Assembly (NCBI GenBank): GCA_028692875.1
Contig: JAQUWL010000006.1
Span: forward strand, 16,169-80,168
Source: Sulfurospirillaceae bacterium
GTDB lineage: Bacteria; Campylobacterota; Campylobacteria; Campylobacterales; Sulfurospirillaceae
DNA length: 64,000 bases
Reading direction: 5' to 3'
Position numbers and translations under genes: made by a program
In this document: positions 28,402 to 37,739 of the stretch, in pieces
Numbering within the stretch: the stretch's first letter is position 1
Layout of the letters: each line of letters opens with the position of its first letter
Notes under the pieces: generated by a model
Seen by the model: only the letters and a program-made list of their open reading frames with translations
The model's database searches: none
Told to the model about the DNA's origin: nothing

Positions 28402-29538
28402 CTAATCCTCCTTTAAAAAACTAGTAATAATTTCATCATTTGTTCTATTTTCACTCTCAATGGATGTGAGATATTTATATTTATATTCGCTATATGCCAT
28501 CTTTGAAACATCAGGTATGCTTAGCTCTTCTACCAAATCCATATTAATAAACGGTACTTTTATCTCATCAGATAATACTTGCATAAAAGGCATTATATTT
28601 AAGCCATATATTTCTTGCATCTGCGAAGTATAGATAAGCATAATAGGTTTATTTCCTAAAATAGCATACGATATCGATGTACTATGGTGAGAAATTACTA
28701 ATGAAGAATGAAAAACAAGCTCTGCAGTTTTATTTTTCACTAACTTTCTATTGCCAAATGTATCGGGAGCATAGTTTGCCTTAGGGTGAATAGCTATCAC
28801 TACTTCTAGTCCCAAGTCTTTTTCTAAAAGTCTAAAGAAACTGTTCAAAGCATTGATATATTCATTTGAGTTCAATCTCTTTAAAGTAGAATTATATTTT
28901 ATATCTTCATGGTGTGCCAAATATGCATCTAAGAAAACTATATATTTATGCTCTGCTCGTGTTGATTTTTTTTCACCAAAGGCGTGTTGTCGATAGTATT
29001 CATAATCCACATAATTAATAGCAATAGCTTTATGCGTCTTTTTACTAGCTACTTCTAGTGCTACATTTCCTGCATAAAATATAAAATCAAAATCAATCTT
29101 CACAAGACCTAGTTTTCGAGCCAAAAAAGAGAGTGTTTTCTCCTTAATCCGCCTTAACATATCCATCGGCTGGGTTATATAATTTTTTGCTCGATTAGCG
29201 ACAGAGACTTCTGGTAAATAGCCGATTTCAAATCTACATAAATGGCAATTAAATTTTTTAAGCAACCTAAATAAAGTAAAAAATCTATCTTCGTAATGTA
29301 TCTGAATATTAAAATATGTTTGATCATCAAGATGTTCTCTAATAGCCTTTTCAAAATCTTTCCCCGAACCAATGCTTTGAACAAAATCATATCTTTGTGT
29401 TCTTTCTTCCCCAAATAGCCAATGCGAAAGGTCAAGAAATACAACCTCTTTGCCTTCTGCTAAAAAACTATCAATACACAAAGCATCGTAAAGATATTTT
29501 TCCAATGACCCGATAGAAACAAACACAATTTTTTTCAA
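28402..29538 (-). CDS. Candidate GT-B nonulosonate transferase (unrecognised family)
   Basis: 378 residues with a TTG start (AAAGGTG upstream). I do not recognise the family securely. VVIAIHPKANY places an HP pair at 251-252, followed 30 residues later by SHHSTSISYAILGNKPIM; an HP motif and a downstream Ser/Thr pair are features shared by several bacterial sialyltransferase and capsule-export families. Given its place directly after a complete CMP-nonulosonate pathway, it is a candidate transferase for that sugar. The acidic D/E-D/E-G motif of known sialyltransferases is not obvious. No signal peptide or membrane segment. Confidence 0.45.
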   Translation of the reverse strand: MKKIVFVSIGSLEKYLYDALCIDSFLAEGKEVVFLDLSHWLFGEERTQRYDFVQSIGSGKDFEKAIREHLDDQTYFNIQIHYEDRFFTLFRLLKKFNCHLCRFEIGYLPEVSVANRAKNYITQPMDMLRRIKEKTLSFLARKLGLVKIDFDFIFYAGNVALEVASKKTHKAIAINYVDYEYYRQHAFGEKKSTRAEHKYIVFLDAYLAHHEDIKYNSTLKRLNSNEYINALNSFFRLLEKDLGLEVVIAIHPKANYAPDTFGNRKLVKNKTAELVFHSSLVISHHSTSISYAILGNKPIMLIYTSQMQEIYGLNIMPFMQVLSDEIKVPFINMDLVEELSIPDVSKMAYSEYKYKYLTSIESENRTNDEIITSFLKED

Positions 29539-29586
29539 AAGACACCTTTTTAGAATATAACTACTTTAGCCTTACTAATTATAATA
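29539..29586 (-). promoter_or_regulatory. Possible internal promoter in the widest gap of the central operon
   Basis: This 48-base gap is unusually long for the region. On the minus strand it contains TATAAT (within ATATTATAATTAG) and a second AT-rich box TATATTC, followed by the ribosome site of the next gene. An AGCCTT/AAGGCT inverted repeat spans the end of the acetyltransferase gene and the gap but lacks a following T run. Confidence 0.3.
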
Positions 29587-30147
29587 TTAATAAAGGCTTT
29601 TTAACTCTTTGATAATTTTTCCTGGATTACCTGCAAAAACGGTATATTCTGGTACGGACTTAGTTACAATAGTTCCAGCTCCAACAACTGAATTTTTACC
29701 TATGACGACTCCTGGCAAGATAACAACATTAGCTCCAATCCAAGCACCTTCACAAATTTTTACATCTCGAGAAACATAATGTCCTTGCTCAATTATGGGA
29801 ATATTCATATTGTCAAACTTATGATTAGCAACATATATATGAATACCGGAACCCATCATAACATTGTCTCCTATAAAAATAAATCCTTCCTCGTCTTCTC
29901 GTGGATCAGCAAACAGCATTGAGTTTGGTCTTATAATTACATTCCTGCCTATGCTTATTTTAGAGCAAGTTATGGCATAAGCTCCAGCCCTAAACTCTGA
30001 GCTGTCTTCAAAATTTTTAAACTTCATCTTACATATTTTTTTCATTGAACTTTTAAAATATAATTTCCAATGAGTGAATGGACAATCTGGGCCTAGTCTA
30101 TCATTTGTCTTGTCAAATTTATATTTTTTGATTATTTCTTTAATCAT
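29587..30147 (-). CDS. Left-handed beta-helix acetyltransferase
   Basis: 186 residues with hexapeptide repeats (SKISIGRNVIIRPNSML, GAWIGANVVILPGVVIGKNS, GAGTIVTKSVPEYTVFAGNPGKII), typical of maltose/sugar O-acetyltransferases; the catalytic histidine is probably in YVANHKFDN. Probably O-acetylates a sugar or nonulosonate. ATGA overlap with ptmA. Distinct from the PglD/LegH-type acetyltransferase at 41562-42137. Confidence 0.82.
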   Translation of the reverse strand: MIKEIIKKYKFDKTNDRLGPDCPFTHWKLYFKSSMKKICKMKFKNFEDSSEFRAGAYAITCSKISIGRNVIIRPNSMLFADPREDEEGFIFIGDNVMMGSGIHIYVANHKFDNMNIPIIEQGHYVSRDVKICEGAWIGANVVILPGVVIGKNSVVGAGTIVTKSVPEYTVFAGNPGKIIKELKSLY

Positions 30148-30860
30148 ATACTAAATCCATCATCTACGATAATATTTTGACCATTAATACATTTACTCAT
30201 ATCACTCAAAAGATAAATCAAAGTTCCATTTAAATCTGAATTCTCCAGCATACCTTTATTTAAACATACGTTTTTATATTGTTCCAAAAATAGTTCATTT
30301 TGTCCATCTAGTATCCCGCCTGGGCTTATGCAATTTACACGGATGTTTAATCCTTTAAGGTACTTTGCTACATACTTTGTCATGTGAATAATCCCTGATT
30401 TTATGGCACTATATGCGATAGGGGAACTCATTGTTGTACCCTCGTATGTTTCAAATTTTGGTGCGACAACTCCTTGTATAGAAGAAATATTGACTATATT
30501 TCCATATCCTTGTTCTTTAAAACACTTGGAGAACTGTTGCATTACCAAAAAAGCTCCCCCTAATTGGAGATTAGTATTAACACAAAAATCCTCATACTCT
30601 ACATCAAAAAAATGATTTCCAAATGTTTTTGTTCTAGGATAGGCACTATTGACGACAGCATCTATTTTTCCATATTGATTTTTGACTTTTTCTATCAATT
30701 GCTGGATGGACTCTTTTGATGTAATGTCAATGGGATAATTTTTGCTAACAATGTCTGCATTTATAGCAATGCCTCTTGCATGAGTCACGACATTTACAAA
30801 TGCTTTACCCAACAACCCTTCCCCACCAACGATGACGATCACTTTGTTATTTAGCATCAT
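30144..30860 (-). CDS. ptmA: Short-chain dehydrogenase PtmA
   Basis: Classical SDR, 238 residues: VIVGGEGLLGKAF nucleotide site, NSAYPRT, catalytic Ser in VNISSIQG, and Tyr-x3-Lys in IAYSAIKSGIIH. The order neuC-like, ptmE, ptmF, ptmB, ptmA seen here is the C. jejuni legionaminic acid locus order, where PtmA is an oxidoreductase of the early pathway. Overlaps ptmB by 14 bases. Confidence 0.85.
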   Translation of the reverse strand: MMLNNKVIVIVGGEGLLGKAFVNVVTHARGIAINADIVSKNYPIDITSKESIQQLIEKVKNQYGKIDAVVNSAYPRTKTFGNHFFDVEYEDFCVNTNLQLGGAFLVMQQFSKCFKEQGYGNIVNISSIQGVVAPKFETYEGTTMSSPIAYSAIKSGIIHMTKYVAKYLKGLNIRVNCISPGGILDGQNELFLEQYKNVCLNKGMLENSDLNGTLIYLLSDMSKCINGQNIIVDDGFSI

Positions 30861-31551
30861 TTTTCCCCATTAAAAATTCAACAAACTCAAAATCTAGCTC
30901 TGTGTCTATATCTATAGACCTCTCTTCTGGCATAACATAAAGCCCTGTTTTATCAAGAAATAGACTTTTTTCATTTAAAATAATGTCTCGCTTCCAAATA
31001 TAAATAGAGGCATTCATATCATAACTTTTAGGTGCATCTTGTCTTCTCACAATACTACTATCAAGTTTCTTTGATAAAGCAACCTTCCCATCATTACTAA
31101 CTTCTACAAGATTAAAATATGGACTTCTCCGACTAAGCATAGCCGTAATTAAATTGTCATTGTCATTTTTCAAAAATTGAGCAAAAGAGTTTTTGATATC
31201 ATCAACGCTTCGCAAGGGTGCAGTTGCATCTAAATCTATAAGATAATCGTATTGCTTTTTATAGTGCTCTTCACTTCTGATAAATGCGTCTTTAATGACA
31301 TCAAGCTTTCCAGCTGTATCACTTGCCATTTCGGGATTTCTTTTAAAAAAAACCTCCGCTCCATACGCTTTGGCAACATCTGCTATGGCATCAGAATCTG
31401 TACTAATAACGATATGTTCAAAAAGTCCTGAAGCTTTAGCTTGTTCTATGGTATAGGCGATTAAAGGTTTACCGTTTAGTTCTTTTATATTTTTATTTTT
31501 AACACCTTTTGAACCACCTCTGGCACAAATCGTACATAAAACACTACCCAT
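30847..31551 (-). CDS. ptmB: CMP-legionaminic acid synthetase (PtmB/LegF)
   Basis: Activates a nonulosonic acid with CTP to the CMP-sugar donor. 234 residues: CTICARGGSKGVKNKNIK is the CMP-NeuAc synthetase nucleotide loop (R-x-G-S-K-x3-K-N), YLIDLDATAPLRS the metal/Q-region, and DIDTELDFEFVEFL the C-terminal D-x-D. Overlaps ptmF by 8 bases. Whether the sugar is legionaminic acid or a relative cannot be told from this enzyme alone; the GDP-GlcNAc-type neighbours favour legionaminic acid. Confidence 0.92.
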   Translation of the reverse strand: MGSVLCTICARGGSKGVKNKNIKELNGKPLIAYTIEQAKASGLFEHIVISTDSDAIADVAKAYGAEVFFKRNPEMASDTAGKLDVIKDAFIRSEEHYKKQYDYLIDLDATAPLRSVDDIKNSFAQFLKNDNDNLITAMLSRRSPYFNLVEVSNDGKVALSKKLDSSIVRRQDAPKSYDMNASIYIWKRDIILNEKSLFLDKTGLYVMPEERSIDIDTELDFEFVEFLMGKNDAK

Positions 31552-32455
31552 TATTATCCTTCTGAATACTCTCTATCACATCCATCACTTCCATTCCTTC
31601 ATCAAATGTACATGCTAAACATCCTTTTGACAAAATGGAGTCATGCATACACTCAAACATATAATTTCGCTCCAATCCAGGAATGGCATATTTTTCTTCT
31701 ACCCCAAATTTATCTCTTTGAAGTAAACTATTGTTAATAAAATCCAATTCAAAACTTTTATCATTGGTGGTTACAAAAACTTTGCGATGTGCTATCTTAC
31801 TAATATAATCAATGGAAAAATTGATAACCGTATCTTTATTTGTTTTCCCAATAGCAACTACCAAATCATCAGAGTCTATCTCAAGGTCTGATATTTTCAT
31901 CTGAATGCTGTTCAAAATTTGAATTTTACCAAACAACCACTGAATATAATCTATCTCATGGCTAAGATCGAGCAAAACGCCACCACCTTGATCTTTCTTT
32001 GCACTATACGAATCACGATAATCTATATTGGTTCGCCAATGAGGCAAATACGAACCGCATGTAACATTGGCACTCAGTATCGTAGCTTCTTTTAAACATG
32101 CTTTTAGCTTTTGAAGCAACGGATGAAACCTCAACACGTACCCCGCAAATACTTTATTGTTCTTTACATGTAAAGCTTTTTTTGTTTCAAACAAAGGTTT
32201 TTCACATAAAATGACTTTACCAACTACTCTTTCTTCAAGATAGTGTAGTTGAGCAAAATGCTTATGTGTTTCACTGGCTATCACAAAATAATCATAAACA
32301 TTTAAATCAGAAATATCTTCTAACGCTTTAAATGAAATCTGCTCTTCTGCTGTTTGCTTGGTTACAAGATGGATTTCTTTGACCATTTGAGATTTTAAAA
32401 GAACCTCATGATGTCTTCTGCCAATAGAGCCATATCCTATGATCAATACTTTCAC
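31544..32455 (-). CDS. ptmF: Gfo/Idh/MocA oxidoreductase PtmF
   Basis: 303-residue NAD(P)-dependent oxidoreductase: VLIIGYGSIGRRHH Rossmann loop, the conserved E-K-P of this family in VILCEKPLF, and GGGVLLDLSHEIDYIQWL (D-x3-H catalytic block). GTG start overlapping ptmE by one base. Located between ptmE and ptmB as in C. jejuni. Carries the only TACATGTA palindrome found between 25.5 and 41.6 kb. Confidence 0.88.
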   Translation of the reverse strand: MKVLIIGYGSIGRRHHEVLLKSQMVKEIHLVTKQTAEEQISFKALEDISDLNVYDYFVIASETHKHFAQLHYLEERVVGKVILCEKPLFETKKALHVKNNKVFAGYVLRFHPLLQKLKACLKEATILSANVTCGSYLPHWRTNIDYRDSYSAKKDQGGGVLLDLSHEIDYIQWLFGKIQILNSIQMKISDLEIDSDDLVVAIGKTNKDTVINFSIDYISKIAHRKVFVTTNDKSFELDFINNSLLQRDKFGVEEKYAIPGLERNYMFECMHDSILSKGCLACTFDEGMEVMDVIESIQKDNNG

Positions 32456-33501
32456 TAAAACACATCTCCATATTCACTATTTGCTCGCTCATACTCTTCC
32501 ATCCGACCAATATCTAGCCAATATTCTCGGATAGGAAATGAGAGTGTATTTTTACCTATGCCTATTAACTTTTCAAACAATATGGGCATATCAAAAAAAG
32601 TATCTTTCTCAATATACTCTATAGCTTTGGGATTTAACATATAAATACCAGCACTTACAAAAAATTTCTGGACAGGTTTTTCTTTAATAGATACTATTTT
32701 ACCATCTTGCATATTAACAACGCCATAAGGCACTTGAAAATCATATTCTCTTACGCACATCGTTGCCATAGAGTTGTTTGCGAGGTGGTAGTGATGCAAA
32801 TGCTCAAAATTTACATTGGTTAGCAAATCACCGTTCATGACAAAAAATGGCTCATTTGGCACCTCTTTTAAAAGGCTAAGTGCCCCTGCTGTGCCCATTC
32901 TTTTTTCTTCTAAAACATACTCTATATTGACACCAAAAGAACTTCCATCTCCAAAATAATCTTGAATAACATGGGATTTATAATTAACACACATCACAAT
33001 ATTGACAAATCCATACTCCGCAAACTTCTCGACAATGGTCTGAAGTATGGGTTTATTACCAACCATTAGCATGGGTTTAGGAGTATTTTCTGTTAAGGGT
33101 CGCAGTCTAGTTCCTAGCCCACCTACCATTAAAACAACTTTATTGGGTTTTACGCTTGAGCTTACAAGCTCCTCTATCTCTTTTATGCCAACAACTCTAT
33201 TTTCTTCATCCACTATTGGTATTTGATGCAATTTTTTAGCAAGTGCTTTTTTTAAAATCTCTTCTTTGGTATCGCTTATCTTGGCTACTGTTGGATTTTT
33301 AAAGATGATAGGCTCGATAGCACTATCCAAGCTCAAACCCCTCAAAAGTCCTCGCCTGATATCCCCATCGGTCAATGTGCCAACAAGTCTATCTTCTTCA
33401 TCTACAACGATAGCTATCTGCATGGCACCCTTGTCGATAACATCTAAAGCCTCTCTGATGGTCGAAGATGGCTTTAGTTTTATATTTCCTATATTTTTCA
33501 T
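32455..33501 (-). CDS. ptmE: Glucosamine-1-P guanylyltransferase PtmE with CBS pair
   Basis: 348 residues. Residues about 1-115 are two CBS domains (IAIVVDEEDRLVGTLTDGDIRRG and a second DEENRVVGIKEIEEL unit), fused to a nucleotidyltransferase from about 118 (VVLMVGGLGTRLRPLTENTPKP; metal Asp in FFVMNGDLL). This CBS-NTase fusion is the PtmE type that commits sugar to the GDP-linked legionaminic acid route. The start overlaps the stop of the intervening ORF6N gene (ATGA) rather than a pathway gene. Confidence 0.9.
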   Translation of the reverse strand: MKNIGNIKLKPSSTIREALDVIDKGAMQIAIVVDEEDRLVGTLTDGDIRRGLLRGLSLDSAIEPIIFKNPTVAKISDTKEEILKKALAKKLHQIPIVDEENRVVGIKEIEELVSSSVKPNKVVLMVGGLGTRLRPLTENTPKPMLMVGNKPILQTIVEKFAEYGFVNIVMCVNYKSHVIQDYFGDGSSFGVNIEYVLEEKRMGTAGALSLLKEVPNEPFFVMNGDLLTNVNFEHLHHYHLANNSMATMCVREYDFQVPYGVVNMQDGKIVSIKEKPVQKFFVSAGIYMLNPKAIEYIEKDTFFDMPILFEKLIGIGKNTLSFPIREYWLDIGRMEEYERANSEYGDVF

Positions 33502-34070
33502 TTTTTAATCTTTTTTATACTTCTGCTAACTTTGGCAAAACCAAGATTGAACTCAAATTTCGTAGTAGTTTCTACTACTTCACTATCTTCATCATCAGCC
33601 AATATATCAGATTCTATCTCTATAATCTCCTCAAGGATTTTATTTGATTTTTTCGCCAGTTCTTTTTGTTTTTCTTTATTTTCTGTTTTCATGATAGCAT
33701 TTATATTTCTTGATAGCTCTTTTACTTTTGCAAAGGTTTCGATGATATTTAAAGTAGTTTGAATAGCTTTTTCGCTAGTAAGAATTGTTGCTAACATATA
33801 TAAGCCTTTTTCGGTAAAAACCTTTGGGTTTACAGTAGAATGTTTGAGTTTATCGAACCGGTCAAAATTTTTGACCAGTTCTGTTTTTTCATCTTTTGTT
33901 AGCTCTATCACATAACCATTAGGAAATTTACTAGGATTGTTGGATACGGCTTGATTGACTTCTTTTGTAGCAACATTATATAACTCCGCTATATCTTTAT
34001 CTACTATTACAAATTGGTCATGATATTGAATGAGTTTGCTTTCTATTGTTTCAAATTTAATTATACTCAT
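33498..34070 (-). CDS. ORF6N-domain DNA-binding protein
   Basis: 190 residues from the ATG at 34070 (GAGG six bases upstream). QFVIVDKDIAELYNVATKEVNQAVSNN is the ORF6N/KilA-type N-terminal DNA-binding domain, and NPKVFTEKGLYMLATILTSEKA its second half; the C-terminal third is charged helix. Phage antirepressors and scattered chromosomal genes of unknown role carry this domain. It stands alone inside the legionaminic acid operon, between the PIG-L gene and ptmE, with no pathway function I can see. The junctions carry similar TTTCATTTTAA-like sequences (34080-34090 and 33496-33508), hinting at insertion. Confidence 0.8.
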   Translation of the reverse strand: MSIIKFETIESKLIQYHDQFVIVDKDIAELYNVATKEVNQAVSNNPSKFPNGYVIELTKDEKTELVKNFDRFDKLKHSTVNPKVFTEKGLYMLATILTSEKAIQTTLNIIETFAKVKELSRNINAIMKTENKEKQKELAKKSNKILEEIIEIESDILADDEDSEVVETTTKFEFNLGFAKVSRSIKKIKK

Positions 34071-34086
34071 GTTTGCCTCTTTCATT

Positions 34087-34746
34087 TTAACAAATTTCCT
34101 TCAAAAGTACAAAACTCTCAGCATATTCACATCCACAAGTAGCACCTCTTAAAGTTGCCAAAGCTCTTAAATTTCTCTCACTTCTTGGAAAAGGATGTTC
34201 TGCCATTTCGCTTTTAAAAACTTTCATTATCTCTATCTTCTTCTCAAAAAATTCACTTATATCAACAAATACATTTGGAATAAAACTATCCTCTTTTGTG
34301 CTTGGTGCAAACTCTGTTTCACTCAATGTTTCCATCATATATATTTTTTTTATAAATGGATATCGAAATAATTTTGTACAGCTATAAGAAGCTTCAAATA
34401 TTTTTCTATGGTCACTATGAACATCACCTTTAAAAGGAAGATAAATAATATTTGGTTGAACTTCTTTTATCACTTGAGAAATTTTACCTACAAGTTCACT
34501 GACCGTATATTCATCCACTTGCATAGTTTTTAATCTTAAGTTATGTACGCTGTCAAAATTATACATTTTAGATACTTGCTCTATCTCTTTTTCTCTTGTT
34601 TCAAAATAGCTATGATTTTTATCAATGGTTGTACAAATAAGCCAATGAATTTCATCACCATTTGCCTTATGCCTTAAAAGTGCTCCCCCGCAACCCAAAG
34701 TTTCATCATCTGGATGTACTGCTATAACTAAAATTTTATTTTTCAT
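34087..34746 (-). CDS. PIG-L family deacetylase
   Basis: Zinc-dependent N-deacetylase family, 219 residues. Metal site: AVHPDDETLGCGGALL (H-P-D-D-E) plus GDVHSDHRKIF (H-x2-D/H). Related enzymes remove N-acetyl from GlcNAc-type conjugates or from nonulosonates. Placed directly after legG and coupled to it by ATGA, it may trim an acetyl group on a pathway intermediate or on the finished glycan to allow another acyl group. Confidence 0.85.
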   Translation of the reverse strand: MKNKILVIAVHPDDETLGCGGALLRHKANGDEIHWLICTTIDKNHSYFETREKEIEQVSKMYNFDSVHNLRLKTMQVDEYTVSELVGKISQVIKEVQPNIIYLPFKGDVHSDHRKIFEASYSCTKLFRYPFIKKIYMMETLSETEFAPSTKEDSFIPNVFVDISEFFEKKIEIMKVFKSEMAEHPFPRSERNLRALATLRGATCGCEYAESFVLLKEIC

Positions 34747-35909
34747 ATAAGCTTCTTTTTAACATACCATTTTCTATCATCCAAATTAATGGTCTCAAGA
34801 AAACTAACGATTTTTTTATGAGCATAACCATCGCCATACGGATTTACCAATTCTGAAACCATGCGTCTATATACTTCATCAAAACAAGCTTTGTCTAAAG
34901 ACTGTTCTATCTTTTCGATATTATAAGATACAAATTCAACATTTCCCGCATTTAATCTCCCTTTCTGGCGATTTCCAACATTGACCACTGGCAATTTATA
35001 GAGTGGTGCTTCAAGAATTCCCATACTTGAGTTTCCTATTAGAGCTTTTGCATTTCTCATCAAATTAATAAATATTTCTCTTGGCAAAGTCTTATAAAAT
35101 TTAATATTATCATTGCAATTTTGATCAATAGCTCTTAATATGTCATAGGAACCAGGATCTGTATTTGGGTATATTCCAACAACCTTGATATTTTTTTTAT
35201 CAGAAAATTTTCTGATTGCTTCCATTGTAATCGTCATTTGCTGGTATGCATCTTCAACCTCAGAAGACAAAGGATGTTTCAATACGACAATATATTCGTT
35301 TGTGTCTATATCCATCCCTAAAAACTTGCTAATTTCCTGCCTACTAATCTTTTGGGTTACTATAATATTACTCAAAGCAGGATTACCACTAAAGCATATT
35401 CTAAACTCTTCCTCTCCAAGCTTTTTTATATTTTCAGCATATACATTTGCGGTCGCAAAGTGAATATGCGCTAGTTTGCTACAAGCCACCCTTATCGGAT
35501 CATCAGCATTTCCATATACCGTATCTCCACCTCCAATGTGAGCGACTAAGACATCCATATAATTACCGACAACACATGTTGCAATACTCTCTTCTCTGTC
35601 ACCAACAAAAAGCAAAATATCTGGCGCTAATCTTTCAACCGTTTGTGTTAGCCCTTGAATCAGCAGTCCGACACCTTTTGGTCTTTGAGTTTTTCTATTA
35701 GTCATCAATAAATAATCAATTTGTTCAACAACCTCAAACCCATCTTGTTTAATTTTTTCCACAGTAAATCCATGCCAATCTGACAAATGAGCACCCGTGG
35801 CAACTATTTTTAAATCGAACTTTTCATTTGCTTGCAATTCTTTTAATACTGGATAAAGAATATCATATTCTGAGCGAATTCCCGTAACTGCTAATATCGT
35901 TTTTTTCAT
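34743..35909 (-). CDS. legG: Hydrolysing nucleotide-HexNAc 2-epimerase (NeuC/LegG)
   Basis: 388 residues. TGIRSEYDILYPVLKEL and GDREESIATCVVGNYMDVLVAHIGGGD are NeuC-family blocks; the enzyme removes the nucleotide from a GDP-diNAcBac-type sugar while inverting C2 to yield 2,4-diacetamido-trideoxymannose for the NeuB-type synthase (39357-40361). IGNSSMGILEAPLYKLPVVNVGNRQKGR is the donor-binding C-terminal half. Full length. Confidence 0.92.
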   Translation of the reverse strand: MKKTILAVTGIRSEYDILYPVLKELQANEKFDLKIVATGAHLSDWHGFTVEKIKQDGFEVVEQIDYLLMTNRKTQRPKGVGLLIQGLTQTVERLAPDILLFVGDREESIATCVVGNYMDVLVAHIGGGDTVYGNADDPIRVACSKLAHIHFATANVYAENIKKLGEEEFRICFSGNPALSNIIVTQKISRQEISKFLGMDIDTNEYIVVLKHPLSSEVEDAYQQMTITMEAIRKFSDKKNIKVVGIYPNTDPGSYDILRAIDQNCNDNIKFYKTLPREIFINLMRNAKALIGNSSMGILEAPLYKLPVVNVGNRQKGRLNAGNVEFVSYNIEKIEQSLDKACFDEVYRRMVSELVNPYGDGYAHKKIVSFLETINLDDRKWYVKKKLI

Positions 35910-35917
35910 CTTATTTT

Positions 35918-36622
35918 CTACCTCTCAACCAAATTCAGCGAACCATTTGTTAATATATACTCTTTTGCTATTTCCAAATCATTAAACAACAAGTCTATAA
36001 TACTAAGATATTGAATAAAACCTTGTTTTTCCCAGAGTTGTGTATATGGTCTATATTTAAAATTATACTCGTATATACTGATGCCTTTTTGAGAAAACTT
36101 ATCCAAATCCATATAGGTCAATCCACCAGAACCCGTTATGTACTCTTTTTCACTATTTGCCATTATCAAATCAAGCACTAAATCATCTTTTCTTGATGAT
36201 ATATGAAAATCACTTGATTTTTTTATCACCACTTTTGCATTTATAAGTTTAAGCGATAAAAAAAGCAAATCCATATTTAAGTCATTTAATTTTTCATATT
36301 TTTTTGAATTAATTAAATACTCTATTTCTCCAAAAACAATATCAAAATACTTTGCCTTCGAATAATTTGTTTTTAATGTTTTTAGCATTTTTTGGATATA
36401 TACATCATTCAAGATATGTACTTCATTAATCAAACTACTTGATTTACTAAGAACGGGGATAGTTAAATAAGATTCACCTGTCGGCGTCTTAATAGAATTT
36501 CTATTTTGAACCCCATTTTTTTGATATTGCACATCATCCATCATGATAAAAATATCACTCTTTAATATCTTATAAAAATAAGGAAGCCATGGCAAAAACT
36601 GTGATTGATGAATACTAATCAT
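35918..36622 (-). CDS. WbqC-like protein
   Basis: 234 residues of the WbqC family, which occurs in O-antigen and nonulosonate clusters. The signature is SIHQSQFLPWLPYFYKI followed by DIFIMMDDVQYQKNGVQNRN. The biochemical role in most species is unclear; some are suspected of acyl or aminoacyl transfer onto amino sugars. Overlaps the aminotransferase gene by 8 bases. Very AT-rich. Confidence 0.8.
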   Translation of the reverse strand: MISIHQSQFLPWLPYFYKILKSDIFIMMDDVQYQKNGVQNRNSIKTPTGESYLTIPVLSKSSSLINEVHILNDVYIQKMLKTLKTNYSKAKYFDIVFGEIEYLINSKKYEKLNDLNMDLLFLSLKLINAKVVIKKSSDFHISSRKDDLVLDLIMANSEKEYITGSGGLTYMDLDKFSQKGISIYEYNFKYRPYTQLWEKQGFIQYLSIIDLLFNDLEIAKEYILTNGSLNLVER

Positions 36623-37739
36623 TAAGTAATCCTATAAGTTCTTGAATAATATACCGTGCATCGTTCTCATTTATTAACATATGAATTGGAAGTGAAATGT
36701 GCCTAGCTGAAAGCTTTTGGGCATTTGGATATTTGCCTTTATCATTTTTCTTAAATACTGGTTGATTATGCAACAATGGAAAATATGGGGCATCTGCCTT
36801 AATATTTAACAAATTCAATTTTTCTTTTATCTTGTCTCGATTATGTTTTTCTAAAAAAACAATAAATCTCCAATATGCATGCCTACTGTCTTTAGCAGGT
36901 TCTTGAAGTCTAACGGCACCATTTTCAATCAGCAAAAATAATGCATTTTTATATATAGTTGCTATTTTATTTCTATGTTGCAAAAATTCTTCAAGTCTTT
37001 TTAGCTGATGCAACCCTAAAAGAGCTTGAAACTCTGTAACCCTATGATTGCTTCCTAAATTAATAAACAACTCTCCTTTATAATTAATATCCATGCCCCT
37101 ACTTCTCATGCTGGCACATTTTTCATATAATTCTTTATTGTTAGTGGTAATCATTCCACCTTCACCTGTAGTCATGATTTTGGTAGAATAAAACGAAAAA
37201 CATCCTAAATCGCCGATATTCCCAGCTTTTAAGTTTCCAAATGTTGCACCATGTGCGTGTGCATCATCTTCGATAAGAACTATATTTTTCTCTTTCAAAT
37301 AATCTCTAATTTTAATAATATTTTTACTTATCATCCCCGCAAAATGTACCATAATAACTGCTTTTGTGTTTTTGTTTATCAATTTTTTCATTGATTCAAA
37401 ATCAAGTAAAAAATCATCATCTACATCACAAAAAGCTATTTTAGCCCCTACTTTTAATACGGCAGAACCCGTTGCTATAAAAGTTTGAACGGGAACAATT
37501 ACTTCATCATCGCCCTTTAAATTTAAACTGCTTAAGCTAATTTCTAAAGCACTTGTGCAAGAATTTGTAGCGATAGCATATTTTACTTCACAGTAATTAC
37601 TAAATTGTTTTTCAAATTCGCTTACATTCTCACCCATAGTCAACATTTTATTTCCGCACAATATTTCTCTTGTTTCTTTTAAAATTTCTTCAATATCTTC
37701 TTCTGGGAAATAAGGAAACGCTGTATTATATGTTTTCAT
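36615..37739 (-). CDS. DegT/DnrJ/EryC1 sugar aminotransferase
   Basis: 374 residues, PLP-dependent. IEDDAHAHGATFGN gives the PLP Asp, GCFSFYSTKIMTTGEGGM the Schiff-base lysine, and SMRSRGMD the phosphate region. It differs from the LegC-type protein at 42134-43273, so the locus has two aminotransferases of this family and probably makes a second amino sugar, perhaps from the keto sugar produced by the adjoining SDR (37726-38631). Confidence 0.88.
   Translation of the reverse strand: MKTYNTAFPYFPEEDIEEILKETREILCGNKMLTMGENVSEFEKQFSNYCEVKYAIATNSCTSALEISLSSLNLKGDDEVIVPVQTFIATGSAVLKVGAKIAFCDVDDDFLLDFESMKKLINKNTKAVIMVHFAGMISKNIIKIRDYLKEKNIVLIEDDAHAHGATFGNLKAGNIGDLGCFSFYSTKIMTTGEGGMITTNNKELYEKCASMRSRGMDINYKGELFINLGSNHRVTEFQALLGLHQLKRLEEFLQHRNKIATIYKNALFLLIENGAVRLQEPAKDSRHAYWRFIVFLEKHNRDKIKEKLNLLNIKADAPYFPLLHNQPVFKKNDKGKYPNAQKLSARHISLPIHMLINENDARYIIQELIGLLND

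Noticed and set aside
29560-29600. AGCCTT/AAGGCT inverted repeat as a rho-independent terminator
   Set aside because: AT-rich 19-base loop and no T run after it on the minus strand; transcription probably continues.
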